Shown: in pieces, positions 1 to 8,976 of the stretch
Position numbering within the stretch: position 1 is the stretch's first letter
Layout of the letters: every line of letters begins with the position of its first letter
DNA from: Kiritimatiellia bacterium
Lineage (GTDB): Bacteria > Verrucomicrobiota > Kiritimatiellia > JAFGHX01
Reading direction: 5' to 3'
DNA: 57,354 nucleotides
NCBI GenBank assembly: GCA_016929905.1
Contig: JAFGHX010000343.1
Coordinates: 1 to 57,354, forward strand
Position numbers and translations under genes: made by a program
Notes under the pieces: generated by a model
What the model saw: the letters and a program-made list of their open reading frames with translations, nothing else
Told to the model about the DNA's origin: nothing
The model's database searches: none

Positions 1-14
1 TCGGCGGCCGCATG

Positions 15-119
15 GTAGAAGAGCCGTCTCGGCTCTTCCTCCCCGGCGGCACCCTGTGCCGACGGGGATATCCGGAGGTGTCCGGGCTTCCGGGGAAAGC
101 GGCGAGACGCCGCTTCTAC
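15..119. repeat. Palindromic intergenic element, GTAGAAG...CTTCTAC ends
   Basis: A 105-bp element starts with GTAGAAG and ends with CTTCTAC. It holds two near-perfect hairpins: GAAGAGCCG/CGGCTCTTC (18-38, loop TCT) and AAGCGGCG/CGCCGCTT (97-115, loop AGA). It lies just downstream of the AraC gene that ends at 134. Its end sequence GTAGAAGAGCCGTC recurs at 30168-30155 on the minus strand, also beside a gene stop. It could serve as a transcription terminator for the minus-strand gene, but no T-tract follows. Confidence 0.6.
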
Positions 120-133
120 TTTCAAGTTTCCGG

Positions 134-1129
134 CTAGAGCCGTTTGAGGTACTCGGAGGGCGACTCGCCGGTGGCCTTGCGGAAGCTGGCCGCGAAGTAG
201 GAAGGGTCGCGGAAGCCGGACGCGAGCGCGATTTCGGTTACGCTTGTCTGACCGGCCAGCATTATGCTCTTAGCCGTCTGGATCCTGAACTCACCCAGGT
301 AGGCGTTCAGACTCTTACCCGTTTCCTTGCGGAACAGCTTGTTGAGGTAGCCGGGATCGACCCCGGCGTACCGGCCGATGTCGGCCACCGCGATCTTGTC
401 TGCGTAGCGCTGGCGGATGAAATGCCTGGCTTTCTCGATCCAGAGCCGGTGATGCCAGTTCCGGCCGAAATGCTCGCGCGTCATATGGATGATGCGCACG
501 ATATCCCATTCGAGGCAGAGGCTGAACAGGGCGAGGACTTGCTCCTGGGCGCGGAAGAAGCAGCTCGGCCGGTGTTCGTACATGATTTTCACGATCGCGA
601 AGACGTGTTTCTCGAATTCCCGACGGCGCTCACCCTCGAGGTCCACGTACAGGCGCGGCATATCGACTTTGTGAATGACCTCGATATCCTCGATCCCCTT
701 CCCGGCAAGGCCGGGCTCCTCGATCGTGAACTCGATGTAGAGGTTCTCGATGTCGACGGGTTCGTCGCAGCGCGCGTAGTAGTGGCTCCTGGCGCGGAAG
801 GCAAAGAGGCGGCCCGGCTTGTACGTGAGGGTCTTGCCGCCGCCGACGAGCGGCGCCTCGCCGGCCAGGCAATAATGCAGCGTGTGCCCCCGTCTGGCGA
901 TGCCGAGTCCGCCGGTCTTGCCTTCGTATATCCTGTGACTGACCCGATCGATATGCAGGACGTAGGTCCCGCATGGAAAGACCACGTGCAGCTTCATGAG
1001 CGCGGGGTAACCCTTGTAGGTCTTCATGCCGCGGTGGCGCGGATCGAATAGCGCACGGGGGTGGCTGATGAGTTCGAACCGATCGGACAGAAGACCCAGT
1101 TTTTCGCGGGAAGCGGCCGACCTTTTCAT
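134..1129 (-). CDS. AraC-family transcriptional regulator
   Basis: This 331-aa protein has an N-terminal cupin-like ligand-sensing half and a C-terminal AraC/XylS DNA-binding half in the last ~95 residues. Both helix-turn-helix units are visible: VADIGRYAGVDPGYLNKLF and VTEIALASGFRDPSYFAASF, followed by the usual FRKATGESPSEYL ending. The family usually activates a neighbouring sugar or polymer catabolic gene after binding a small ligand. I chose the ATG at 1129 over an in-frame TTG at 1147, although neither has a strong ribosome-binding site. Its target is not obvious. The minus-strand metabolic genes to its right are the nearest candidates, but 337 bp separate them. Confidence 0.9.
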   Translation of the reverse strand: MKRSAASREKLGLLSDRFELISHPRALFDPRHRGMKTYKGYPALMKLHVVFPCGTYVLHIDRVSHRIYEGKTGGLGIARRGHTLHYCLAGEAPLVGGGKTLTYKPGRLFAFRARSHYYARCDEPVDIENLYIEFTIEEPGLAGKGIEDIEVIHKVDMPRLYVDLEGERRREFEKHVFAIVKIMYEHRPSCFFRAQEQVLALFSLCLEWDIVRIIHMTREHFGRNWHHRLWIEKARHFIRQRYADKIAVADIGRYAGVDPGYLNKLFRKETGKSLNAYLGEFRIQTAKSIMLAGQTSVTEIALASGFRDPSYFAASFRKATGESPSEYLKRL

Positions 1130-1466
1130 AGGGCAACTTCGGGCCAAGCAGACGCGTTCACAAGTTCACCGGCGTATGCGGGCTGAGTCGGGCGGCGTTC
1201 AGCGAATGCCAGCCCCGGATTTCGGACCCGACTCTCTCCGAGGCCGGGGCCCTGGCTTCGGTGAAGCGCGGCCTACGGCGCGCGCCCTGACGCAAACACG
1301 CCAACGCCGACGGGATCGCCGCGGCGGGGCGCGCAACCTGCCCGCAGTGCTGCGGGCGGGAGCGCGGCTGCCGCCCACGTCGCCCGGGGCCGTCCTTCTC
1401 CTGGAGCGCCGAGGACAACTTTCCTTCATACGCGGGCGCGTGTCGAGAACTATTGTGGCGGGGTGA
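1130..1466. other. Intergenic stretch, 337 bp, with one hairpin
   Basis: No convincing gene is present. The only clear structure is the hairpin GCCCGCAG-TG-CTGCGGGC at 1340-1357. The stretch lies between the start of the AraC gene and the end of the 572-aa gene, both on the minus strand, so it should hold the AraC promoter. I cannot pick out -35 and -10 boxes with confidence. Confidence 0.4.
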
Positions 1467-3185
1467 TCAGGCGTGCTCTTCCCGCACGGGGTGCGCGCGG
1501 TCACGGAAGTCGAGCCGCAGCGACGCGCCGTCCTTGGCGGCCGTGAGCGCACCCGATTCGCGCGCGGCATTCAGCCACGGCGATTCGTAGTGCGCGTACC
1601 CGTGCAGCGGGAAATCCTTGCCGTTGACCGTTGCCGACCCGTCGCCGGGGTTCCCGGACGCGTTCACGTAGACGATCTCGTCGCCCCGCGTGCTGGTGTA
1701 ACGGGTCTTCTTGCCGGAGTCTTCGCAGGAAGCGGGCGCGTTCTTGACCGCGTCCCGGAACGCCTGGAAGCCGGGATAGTCGTCGGCGAGCCCGACCTCC
1801 AGGATGCCGGCTTCGGCTTTGGGGAAGTTCGTGACACCGAGGTAGACCTGCCCTTCTCGCGTCGCAATCCGCCAGAAATGCAGCGCTTTTTCGCCGACGC
1901 GGTCGCGGGCGTATTCGCCGCCTGCGTGGAGGTTGTCGTTGTAATCCATGAACCAACCCTTGAAGAACAGCACATTCCTGTACTGCATGTTGGCCGTGTT
2001 GGGGTTCGCGTCCTCGTGGATGTTCTCGTACCCGCCGGTCAGAACGCCCAGGTCGCGCTTGGGCCCGAGTTTCTTCATCGGATCGGAGAATGTCAACTCC
2101 CATGTCTGCGTGTTCACGTAGTCGCGGGGAGTGGTGGTGGCATTGGTGAGGTGGTTGTCCAGGGGAATCCTGTCCTGCAGGGAGGCCAGGCAGAAGGCGG
2201 GCGTCATGTAGTAGTACATGTCCCATTCGTCGTCTTCGTTCCTAGGCCTGGCGTTTGCCTTGCGACCGCTTTTCACCTCGTACGGACCGCGCGTGCCGGC
2301 ATCGGCGATCCGGGCGGCGACGGCGGGGGCGCGATAGCGGGTCGTGACCATGAACGCGTAGTTCAGGATCTGGTCGGTCCAGACATATGGCGGCACGGCG
2401 GAGCCGCCGAAGAGCTGGTAGCCCGCCACGTAGAAGGTGTTGTGTGTGCCGTCGTTCTGTTCGCGGCAGAAGGGCGCGTGGTTCTGGTGCGCGCGGCACC
2501 AGGGTCCGCCGCGCACGTTCTTGAGGCCGAGCAGCGCGAAGTCGGTCACCATTTTGTCCAGGCACATCTGCGCCCACAGCCTGATCTCGGGATCGGCCGA
2601 GTAGTCGTAGAGATTGAGCAACGGCAGAAACGAGCGGTCCAGGTAGTGCGGGGAATTGACCTCGTCGCGGCCATACCGGCCGTGATACTGAGCCCAATCG
2701 ATGAACTTCTCGCGCGCGAGGCCGTGCTTGGGGCCGTTGCCCAACGCCTGATCGGCCAGCAGGTAGAAGCTGAACGCCACGATGGAGTGGTTGCCCCGCG
2801 TACCGTGGCACTCGGGCGTCCTGCAGGCGGGGCCGTCCATCTTCGCGTCCTTGTACGCGCGCAACGTATTGAGCAGCCGGTCGGACGCCGCGCGATTCAG
2901 CGCGGTGTCCTTGAACTGGAGGTAGGTGCGCAGGTAGCAGAGGGTCTGCCATTCCTCCGGCTGGATATCGTCGGAGGAGGCGAAGTAGGCGTTGGCCTCC
3001 TCGACCTTGATCCCGCGTGCCAGGCAGCCCATGTAGTACTGCCAGCGGACGCGGTTGGAGTAGTGCGCGTCGTTGACGTTGCTGTCCCTGTTGAAGCTGC
3101 CTCGCCCCTTGTCGAGGGTGGTGAGGACGTCAAGCAGTCGCTCGCGGCGTTCTTCGAATCCGTTGGCTATCGTATTTGGCGGCAA
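1467..3185 (-). CDS. Unknown 572-aa protein, possibly a two-domain carbohydrate-active enzyme
   Basis: I do not recognise the family. The first ~370 residues are helical and rich in W, Y and H (for example GGPWCRAHQNHAPFCREQND). The last ~150 residues look beta-rich (DEIVYVNASG...ATVNGKDFPLHGYAHY). A helical toroid followed by a beta-sandwich occurs in polysaccharide lyases and related hydrolases, but this is inference from texture only. There is no signal peptide. The chosen start is TTG at 3185, because an AGGAGG lies 8 bases upstream and no in-frame ATG occurs for a long distance; this start overlaps the end of the PreA-like gene by 19 bp. Co-directional, overlapping placement suggests one operon with the PreA-like and FAA-hydrolase genes. 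Confidence 0.7.
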   Translation of the reverse strand: MPPNTIANGFEERRERLLDVLTTLDKGRGSFNRDSNVNDAHYSNRVRWQYYMGCLARGIKVEEANAYFASSDDIQPEEWQTLCYLRTYLQFKDTALNRAASDRLLNTLRAYKDAKMDGPACRTPECHGTRGNHSIVAFSFYLLADQALGNGPKHGLAREKFIDWAQYHGRYGRDEVNSPHYLDRSFLPLLNLYDYSADPEIRLWAQMCLDKMVTDFALLGLKNVRGGPWCRAHQNHAPFCREQNDGTHNTFYVAGYQLFGGSAVPPYVWTDQILNYAFMVTTRYRAPAVAARIADAGTRGPYEVKSGRKANARPRNEDDEWDMYYYMTPAFCLASLQDRIPLDNHLTNATTTPRDYVNTQTWELTFSDPMKKLGPKRDLGVLTGGYENIHEDANPNTANMQYRNVLFFKGWFMDYNDNLHAGGEYARDRVGEKALHFWRIATREGQVYLGVTNFPKAEAGILEVGLADDYPGFQAFRDAVKNAPASCEDSGKKTRYTSTRGDEIVYVNASGNPGDGSATVNGKDFPLHGYAHYESPWLNAARESGALTAAKDGASLRLDFRDRAHPVREEHA

Positions 3186-4501
3186 GGTTCGGTCCTCCTC
3201 GGTTCCAATCTTTCGGCCCCACGACGCGAGGGCGTGGGGGCCGGTTCTGCGCGCGGCCCGGCGGCGGCGTTCTCGTTTGTGTGCGGCACGACGACGGCAT
3301 CCTGCGGGCACACCTGAAAGCAGTGCCCGCATCCGACGCACTTGTCCGGATCGATATGCGCTTTCCCGTCGCCGTTCAGGGCGATGGCGTGGAAATAGCA
3401 CGGATGCGTGCAGGCGCCGCACCCGGTGCATCGGGTTGGATCAACCGTGACGCCTTCGAACGGCCCCTTCTCAAAACGGCGCCCCCAGATGCACTTGGTT
3501 TCCTTGAGGCTCACGACCATGCGCCCGCGAAAATCGTCGATGGAGCCGTATCCCTTTTCTCGCATCCAACGGCGAATCCGGTCAAGCGCTTTCGGCAACA
3601 CGCCGTACCCCTTGAGGATCGGCCAACTGCAGACCTGAACGACGTCGGCCCCGACGAGAATGAGCCGGACGATATCGGTCCAACTCATGACGCCGCCGCC
3701 GGGAATCATAGGGCCCATGACGCCGCTGCGCCGGACCTTGGCGGTCCACGCGGCGGTGATGGGCAGCGCCCAGGGCCCGCCGTAGCCATGAAAGCCGTGC
3801 CATTCGGGGACGGTTTCGGCGCCGATGTCGATGTTCAACCCTACGTAGCGGGCCGTCGGGGCTACGCCGTCGGCGCCGGCATTGAAAGCCAGCCGCGCGA
3901 GGAAGGCGGGATCGCACCCCTCGATCGGCAGCTTGGCCAGGACGGGTGCGTTGGCCGCATCTTTGACCTCTTTGATCGTGTCGCGCAGGTAATCGGGGTT
4001 TTCGCTGAGCACCTTGCCGGCCAACTCCTGCCCGGTCTGGAGATGCAGGATGAGCGCGTCAGCGCCCGCCTCCACGCACATCTTCGCCATTTCCCCCCAG
4101 GAAAACTGGCCGGGCTTTCCGGTGTAGCGGTAGTTGACCGAACCGATACTGGCGACCAACATGCCGAGTCCGGCGGTTTCGGCCTTCACGCGGCGAATGG
4201 CATTGAGCTTATACTCGGCGCTCTGCGTGGCCGCGTGCCAGTCGCGCTTGAAGCCGGTGGACGCGTAGCCGAAGAACCTGTTGTGATACGCGTCTCGCTT
4301 GTGGGGCAGGATCTGCATCTGGTCGATCCCGAGCACATGATCGGTCTGCTCGGTGCCGCCCAGAGCCCCGTATTCCACCATACCCGCGCCCGCCTTCAGG
4401 GCCGCGATGCAGGACTCCGCACTGCGCGTGTTGGGGCCGGATCCGACGAAGACGGGGCTGGGCAGTTTCATGCCGGCGAACTCAACGGACAGATCGATCA
4501 T
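3167..4501 (-). CDS. PreA-like dihydropyrimidine/dihydroorotate dehydrogenase-family flavoprotein with 2x[4Fe-4S]
   Basis: This 444-aa protein has a TIM-barrel FMN domain (residues ~1-330; phosphate-binding stretch PMIPGGGVMSW, then ILVGADVVQVCS). A bacterial-ferredoxin domain follows with two complete CxxCxxCxxxC sites at C358/361/364/368 and C388/391/394/398. PreA and the C-terminal half of dihydropyrimidine dehydrogenase share this order and reduce a ring double bond with ferredoxin- or NADH-derived electrons. The usual N-x-S-C-P active-site loop is absent: the equivalent strand reads ALILHLQTGQELAG, without the catalytic Cys. The substrate is therefore probably not a pyrimidine. The ATG at 4501 has GGAG upstream. 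It sits between an FAA hydrolase and an unknown protein on the same strand. Confidence 0.85.
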   Translation of the reverse strand: MIDLSVEFAGMKLPSPVFVGSGPNTRSAESCIAALKAGAGMVEYGALGGTEQTDHVLGIDQMQILPHKRDAYHNRFFGYASTGFKRDWHAATQSAEYKLNAIRRVKAETAGLGMLVASIGSVNYRYTGKPGQFSWGEMAKMCVEAGADALILHLQTGQELAGKVLSENPDYLRDTIKEVKDAANAPVLAKLPIEGCDPAFLARLAFNAGADGVAPTARYVGLNIDIGAETVPEWHGFHGYGGPWALPITAAWTAKVRRSGVMGPMIPGGGVMSWTDIVRLILVGADVVQVCSWPILKGYGVLPKALDRIRRWMREKGYGSIDDFRGRMVVSLKETKCIWGRRFEKGPFEGVTVDPTRCTGCGACTHPCYFHAIALNGDGKAHIDPDKCVGCGHCFQVCPQDAVVVPHTNENAAAGPRAEPAPTPSRRGAERLEPRRTEPCRQIR

Positions 4502-4581
4502 GACGGACTCCCTTCTGGTTAGCGATGCCTGGAGTTGAAAGCCGAAAGCCGCAGGTCGGGCTCCGACCCGCCGACCTTCGG

Positions 4582-5544
4582 CTATTCCCGCTCGCCATTG
4601 CGATAGACGGGCTCCTCGAACGCAATTCTGTTCCTGAGCCGGCCGATCCTTTCGATTTCGAGTTCGATCACGTCGCCGTCTTTCAGAAAATCCTGGCGCG
4701 ACCAGGCGTTGCCGGCCGGGGTCCCGGTGGCGATGACGTCGCCGACTTCGAGCGTGATCCATTGCGAAAGGCGGCTGACGATCCAGGCCGGCGGGAAGAT
4801 CATCCGGGTGGTTCTGGCGTTCTGGCGCAAGTCGCCGTTCACCCAGAGACGCATTTCCAGGTCGACGGGCCCGTCTTCTTCGGGCGCCAGGAGCAAGTAC
4901 GGCCCCATCGGCGCGGAATGGTCCTGGCTCTTCATGGGGAACCAATGAATCGTCCTGCCGGCTTCCGGCATGAAGGCGCGGTCCGACACATCGTTGAAGC
5001 AGGTATAGCCGCCGATGTGTCGGGCCGCCTTTTCCGGCGGGATATAGCGGCCCGTCTTGCCGATGACGACCCCGATCTCCATCTCGTAGTCCAGTTTGTC
5101 GACGGTATTGGCGATGACGATCGCGGCGCGGTGGCCGATCGCCACGTTGCTGCCGACCTTGGTGAACACGTGAATATCCTGGGGCCGCTCCACATCCGTG
5201 CGTCCCTCCTGCAGGTGTTCCATGTAGTTGCCGGCGATACAGAGGATTTTGGGCGGGTTGGGGACCGGCGCCAGGAACAGGACCTGTTCCTCGGGAAAGA
5301 CGACCTGTTCGCCCGCACGGTCCGCGAGTTCGACGCCCCTGCCCTGCAGCCACGCTTCGGCCTGCCGCACCGCCTCCCGCCCCTTGGCGCCGGCGGCAAG
5401 CAGATCGATCACGGTTTCCCATTTCCGGCCCGCTGCCCCGCCGGCGAGCAGCGTGCGGGCCGCGTTCAGATCCGCGACGCCACCTTCAACTGCAACGCCG
5501 ACCCGCCTGCGGCCGGCCGCCTCGAACGTGCACACTCGACTCAT
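4582..5544 (-). CDS. Fumarylacetoacetate hydrolase (FAH) family protein
   Basis: This 320-aa protein has the FAH fold. The metal ligands are visible as the ExE pair in DYEMEIGVVIG (E154, E156) and D185 in FNDVSDRAF. The substrate-loop motif GTPAG lies at 274-278. Family members cleave or hydrate 2-keto acids and 1,3-diketones, often from aromatic or sugar-acid breakdown, using Mg or Mn. The start at 5544 is chosen because GGAGGAGAAGGTG precedes the ATG; a longer reading to 5619 lacks a site. It is the first gene of a likely three-gene operon with the PreA-like and 572-aa genes. It is divergent from the AraC regulator at 5812, which may control it. The exact substrate cannot be told from sequence. 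Confidence 0.88.
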   Translation of the reverse strand: MSRVCTFEAAGRRRVGVAVEGGVADLNAARTLLAGGAAGRKWETVIDLLAAGAKGREAVRQAEAWLQGRGVELADRAGEQVVFPEEQVLFLAPVPNPPKILCIAGNYMEHLQEGRTDVERPQDIHVFTKVGSNVAIGHRAAIVIANTVDKLDYEMEIGVVIGKTGRYIPPEKAARHIGGYTCFNDVSDRAFMPEAGRTIHWFPMKSQDHSAPMGPYLLLAPEEDGPVDLEMRLWVNGDLRQNARTTRMIFPPAWIVSRLSQWITLEVGDVIATGTPAGNAWSRQDFLKDGDVIELEIERIGRLRNRIAFEEPVYRNGERE

Positions 5545-5580
5545 CACCTTCTCCTCCACGTTGGGCCGAGACCAGCCTGG

Positions 5581-5640
5581 AACTTGCTCGCCCTCCCGCC
5601 GCAGCGGCGGGATCGACAAAGCTTACGACAGAGTCTCGAC
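5581..5640. repeat. Dispersed palindromic repeat, copy 1
   Basis: The block AACTTGCTCG (5581-5590) is followed by the palindrome CCCGCCGCAGCGGCGGG (5595-5611) and then a GATCGACAAAGCTTACGACA stretch to 5630. The segment 5595-5630 matches the reverse complement of 26624-26659 at 34 of 36 positions. It lies in the divergent region between the FAA-hydrolase operon and the AraC gene. Confidence 0.7.
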
Positions 5641-5811
5641 CCCGTTACTGACCTCTGTGTTGTCTGCGTCAATGAATACCCTACGCGGGCCGCGCGCGTA
5701 TTTGGGAGATCCCACGAAACCGTGAGGAATTGAACGGAGCCCGGCGCTCGGCCTCTCTGTTCCCCGCTTGATAGGGGATGGGAGACGTGTTAGCCTGAGA
5801 TCCTCATCACG

Positions 5812-6669
5812 ATGAAGAAACGGGCGACACCTCTGAACTACGTGTTCACCGTGGAGCTGGCGGGCAAGATCGAACTGGAGAAGGGCGGCCGGCTCGAAAG
5901 CCATCGGATCGACTGCGACACGTTCGATCTGCTCCACGCGACGCAAGGCAGCGGCCGCATCACGTTGAACGGCCGGGACCACCTGCTTCGGAAGGGGGAC
6001 TGCATGTTTCTGTTCCCCGGCGAGTGTTTTGAGGCCAGCGTCGCGGAAGGGGGCGCGGCCCGCTTCGAGCGCACATGGATCCATTTCAACGCGTTCTCCC
6101 TGCCGCTGATGCTGCCGAAGACAGACCGACGCGGGCTGTTCCCGTTCCGGTTCTTCAACGCGCGGAACACGCCGGCCGTGACGACGCTGTGCCTGAAGAT
6201 CGTGAAGGAATTCCACGCCGACCTGGACTGGTCGCAGGCCCTGTGCACGGCGTACATGACGGAACTGATCGCCACGATTCTGAGAGAACGGCCGCTGCTG
6301 AAGGACACGGGCTATCCTGCGCAAGTGCTGAAGAACATCTCGCGCCTGGCCGAGGTCCGCCATTTCATTGAGCAGAACTTCGAACGGAAACTGTCGCAGC
6401 AAGACCTGGTTCACGCCTCGGGGTTGAGCAAGAACTACTTCAGCAGCCTGTTCAAGCGGTACACCGGTTACACGCCGTATCACTACTACTGCCGGCGCAA
6501 GATCGACCGGGCGAAGGAGCTGCTGATCGAAGGCCAGCTAACGGTTTCGGAGATCGGCTACCGGCTGGGATTCGAGGACATGCACTACTTCAGCAACACG
6601 TTCAAGAAGTGGACGGGCGTGAGCCCGACGGGGTATCTGCGCCAAATCCACGTGGAAGAAGCGCTGTAG
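5812..6669 (+). CDS. AraC-family transcriptional regulator
   Basis: This 285-aa protein has an N-terminal cupin sensor domain (FDLLHATQGSGRITLNG...GDCMFLFPG) and a C-terminal AraC DNA-binding domain (~185-285). The two HTH units are LSQQDLVHASGLSKNYFSSLF and VSEIGYRLGFEDMHYFSNTF, with the family signature FKKWTGVSPTGYLRQ. It is divergent from the FAA-hydrolase/PreA operon, so regulation of that operon is the simplest guess. Its stop lies 5 bp before the ATG of the M23 peptidase gene, so the two are probably co-transcribed. The ribosome-binding site before the ATG is weak. Confidence 0.92.
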   Translation: MKKRATPLNYVFTVELAGKIELEKGGRLESHRIDCDTFDLLHATQGSGRITLNGRDHLLRKGDCMFLFPGECFEASVAEGGAARFERTWIHFNAFSLPLMLPKTDRRGLFPFRFFNARNTPAVTTLCLKIVKEFHADLDWSQALCTAYMTELIATILRERPLLKDTGYPAQVLKNISRLAEVRHFIEQNFERKLSQQDLVHASGLSKNYFSSLFKRYTGYTPYHYYCRRKIDRAKELLIEGQLTVSEIGYRLGFEDMHYFSNTFKKWTGVSPTGYLRQIHVEEAL

Positions 6670-6674
6670 TCAGG

Positions 6675-7823
6675 ATGAAACGGCGGCGGAAACGGAAGAC
6701 GGAATTCTCGATCGGCCAGGCCATCGGCGTACTGGCCGGGCTTCTGGTGGTCGTCGGTTTTCTGGTCACGCTCGCGGTGATAGGCGGCCGGCGCGCACCG
6801 GCGCCGCGCCGGCGCGGCGGGGGTGGGGCGGAAATGGCGCCTCGTGCCGTCAACCAACTGGAGACCCTCGTCTGGCCCACCGAGGCGGATCCGCAGCCGG
6901 GCGAACTGGACGCGCCGTCGCTGCGGCTGTTCCAGCCCACGGCGGCCGGCACGGTGGAATCGGCTTTGTACGGCTCGACGCGGACGGGGGAGAGCGGCGG
7001 CCGCCTCTATTCGCGCTTTCACGAAGGGATCGACATCCGGGCGCAGAGACGGGACCGGCGCGGCCGGGCCACGGACGCGGTTCGCGCGGCGGCAGCCGGC
7101 ACGGTTGCGTACGTGAACCGTGCGGCCGGCAACTCGAGCTACGGCCTCTACGTCGTGCTGACCCACGAACAGCCGTTCGGCACGGCCTACACGCTCTACG
7201 CGCATCTGGCCGAAGTCGCGCCGGGCATCAGGCCGGGCGCAGCCGTGACGCCGGGCGAGACGCTCGGGACGATCGGCCATACGTCGACACTCGGCATTCC
7301 CGAGCCACGCAGTCACGTCCACTTCGAAATCGGGCTCATCCAGAACCAGCATTTCCGCAAATGGCACCGTGCGCACAAGACGGCGGGACAGGCGGATCAC
7401 GGAATCTGCCACGGGTGGAACCTGACAGGAATCGATCCGCTGGATGTCTTCAGAATGCACGCGCAGCGGGGCGTGTTTGACTGGCAGCGCTATCTGGCAA
7501 CGCACCCGGTCGCCGTCCACCTGCTCATTGCCCGCGAGTATCCGCTCGACTATTTCCGGCGCTATCCGTCGCTGTGGCAGGGGGCGGCCTACGACGGAAA
7601 CGGCATGGTCCTGAAGGTGTCGGCGGGCGCCGTCCTGCTCGGCGGGCGAAACGCAACGGCCGAAGAGCGCGCGCGGCAGGGCAGGCAGAAGGCGTGCGTG
7701 CTGCGGACCGACGAACAAGCGCTCGGCCGGAACGGGCGCCACCTCATCCGCCGCTCGCGCGGCAAGTGGACGCTGACGAGTGCGGGCGAGCGCTGGCTGA
7801 GTATCCTGGTGCAGAATGGCTGA
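6675..7823 (+). CDS. Membrane-anchored M23 (LytM-type) metallopeptidase
   Basis: The 382-aa protein starts with a basic stretch (MKRRRKRKTE) and a transmembrane segment (~13-37), so the rest should face the periplasm. The M23 domain has the HxxxD zinc motif at H116-D120 (HEGID), YAHL at H177 and the HxH motif at H214/H216 (HVHFEIG). M23 enzymes cut peptidoglycan cross-bridges or peptide stems. About 160 residues follow the catalytic domain, containing YPLDYFRRYPSLWQG, and have no family I recognise. It is tightly spaced behind the AraC gene, which is unusual for a wall hydrolase. All key zinc ligands are present, so it is probably active. Confidence 0.9.
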   Translation: MKRRRKRKTEFSIGQAIGVLAGLLVVVGFLVTLAVIGGRRAPAPRRRGGGGAEMAPRAVNQLETLVWPTEADPQPGELDAPSLRLFQPTAAGTVESALYGSTRTGESGGRLYSRFHEGIDIRAQRRDRRGRATDAVRAAAAGTVAYVNRAAGNSSYGLYVVLTHEQPFGTAYTLYAHLAEVAPGIRPGAAVTPGETLGTIGHTSTLGIPEPRSHVHFEIGLIQNQHFRKWHRAHKTAGQADHGICHGWNLTGIDPLDVFRMHAQRGVFDWQRYLATHPVAVHLLIAREYPLDYFRRYPSLWQGAAYDGNGMVLKVSAGAVLLGGRNATAEERARQGRQKACVLRTDEQALGRNGRHLIRRSRGKWTLTSAGERWLSILVQNG

Positions 7824-7947
7824 TGCAAGACATGGAAGGTTGGACGAATGGATGGACGGACGGGGGCAAAGACGGAGGGCGCCCCTTGAGCCATGCCTCT
7901 GAAGCACACCGGGTTCTACTCTTCCATCCTTCCGCCCTTCCAATCTG

Positions 7948-8976
7948 TCAGGGCGAGTGATACCGCGCAACAAAGTCGTCCGGAAAAGCGGCAACGGCCT
8001 TGAGGACTTCGCCGGTGGTGGCGCGAGTCGTGTTGCGCAGCAGTTGCACGATGGCGCTTCTCAACAGGCGCTGCAGCTTTGCCTGGCACGGGTCCTCGGT
8101 CTTCGGCGGCCGGCCGAAGAGGATATCGAACAAGGACATACCCAACGCACCGGTCACGGCGGGCATCGGCCCCTCGCGCAACGCGTCGCGCAGCATGGCG
8201 GCCGGCACGCTGCGCGCGACTTGTGCAGGCCGGCCCTGCACCTCAAACAGGAACTCTCCGGCATAACCTGCCGCCTTCAAGGCCACGAACAACTCGTCCC
8301 AGCGGATGTATCCGTGGAACGGCGGCAGGTGGTCGACCAGGGCTATGTCGTGCAAATGAACATGAAACAGCTTCTCGCCGCACGGTGCCAGCGCCGCCGC
8401 GGCGCCGCCCGGCTTGGTGAAGGGATTGAGTCGGTCGGCGTCACGCGCATGGCCGATGTCCACCGTCATCCCGAGCCGGTCGCAATCGATGTCCCTCACC
8501 AACGCGGCCACTTCGGCGATGTCGCCGGTTTCCACGGTGATCCGAACGGGGATATTCGCGGTCTGCTCCAACACCTCACAGACAGAGCGCCGCGATCGGT
8601 CGCCGGTCCCGAAATGGGCGACCAGCACGCGCGCGCCAAACTGCTGTGCGCCACGGGCGGCCAGCACGGTTTCCGCCACGGCGTGGCGTCTGCGCGCTTC
8701 GTCCTGGGCGTCGAATTTCAGGTCCGGCCCGTGAATGGACACGACCGCTACCCCCTCTTCCCGGCAGGCATCGGCCAAGGCCGCCAACCGCGCAGGGTCA
8801 TGATAGTCCGCACGCGACGGGCTGAACCGGATCTCCATCTTCCTGAACCCCGCCGCGCGAACGCGCCGGATATCGGCCGGCGACAGCGCGCCGGGACCGG
8901 GGAACGCGACGGCCGATACGGCGAGCCGCTCCCGAATCTCAGCCCGCGTCCACGTTGTTGCCGTCGCCTCGCTCAT
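7948..8976 (-). CDS. Sugar phosphate isomerase/epimerase-like TIM barrel (AP endonuclease 2 superfamily)
   Basis: This 342-aa protein carries the xylose-isomerase-like TIM-barrel pattern: VVSIHGPDLKF, ARVLVAHFGTGDR, RITVETGDI (metal-ligand E), GMTVDIGHARD (ligands D and H) and FHVHLHDIALVDHLPPFHGYI (HxH). It then has the usual WDELFVALKAAGYAGEFLFEVQG ending. Relatives isomerise or epimerise sugars, keto-sugars or inosose. After residue ~270 a helical tail (LQRLLRSAIVQLLRNTTRATTGEVLKAVAAFPDD) is not part of the barrel. The start at 8976 has GGGGAGGACG upstream. It is divergent from the M14-like gene at 9166. Confidence 0.87.
   Translation of the reverse strand: MSEATATTWTRAEIRERLAVSAVAFPGPGALSPADIRRVRAAGFRKMEIRFSPSRADYHDPARLAALADACREEGVAVVSIHGPDLKFDAQDEARRRHAVAETVLAARGAQQFGARVLVAHFGTGDRSRRSVCEVLEQTANIPVRITVETGDIAEVAALVRDIDCDRLGMTVDIGHARDADRLNPFTKPGGAAAALAPCGEKLFHVHLHDIALVDHLPPFHGYIRWDELFVALKAAGYAGEFLFEVQGRPAQVARSVPAAMLRDALREGPMPAVTGALGMSLFDILFGRPPKTEDPCQAKLQRLLRSAIVQLLRNTTRATTGEVLKAVAAFPDDFVARYHSP

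Noticed and set aside
3186..3431. N-terminal extension of the 572-aa protein
   Set aside because: This stretch lies inside the PreA-like ferredoxin domain in another frame and is Arg-rich without homologous character.
4525..5733. Plus-strand frame opposite the FAA-hydrolase gene
   Set aside because: The minus-strand frame has metal-binding ExE and GTPAG motifs; the opposite frame has none.
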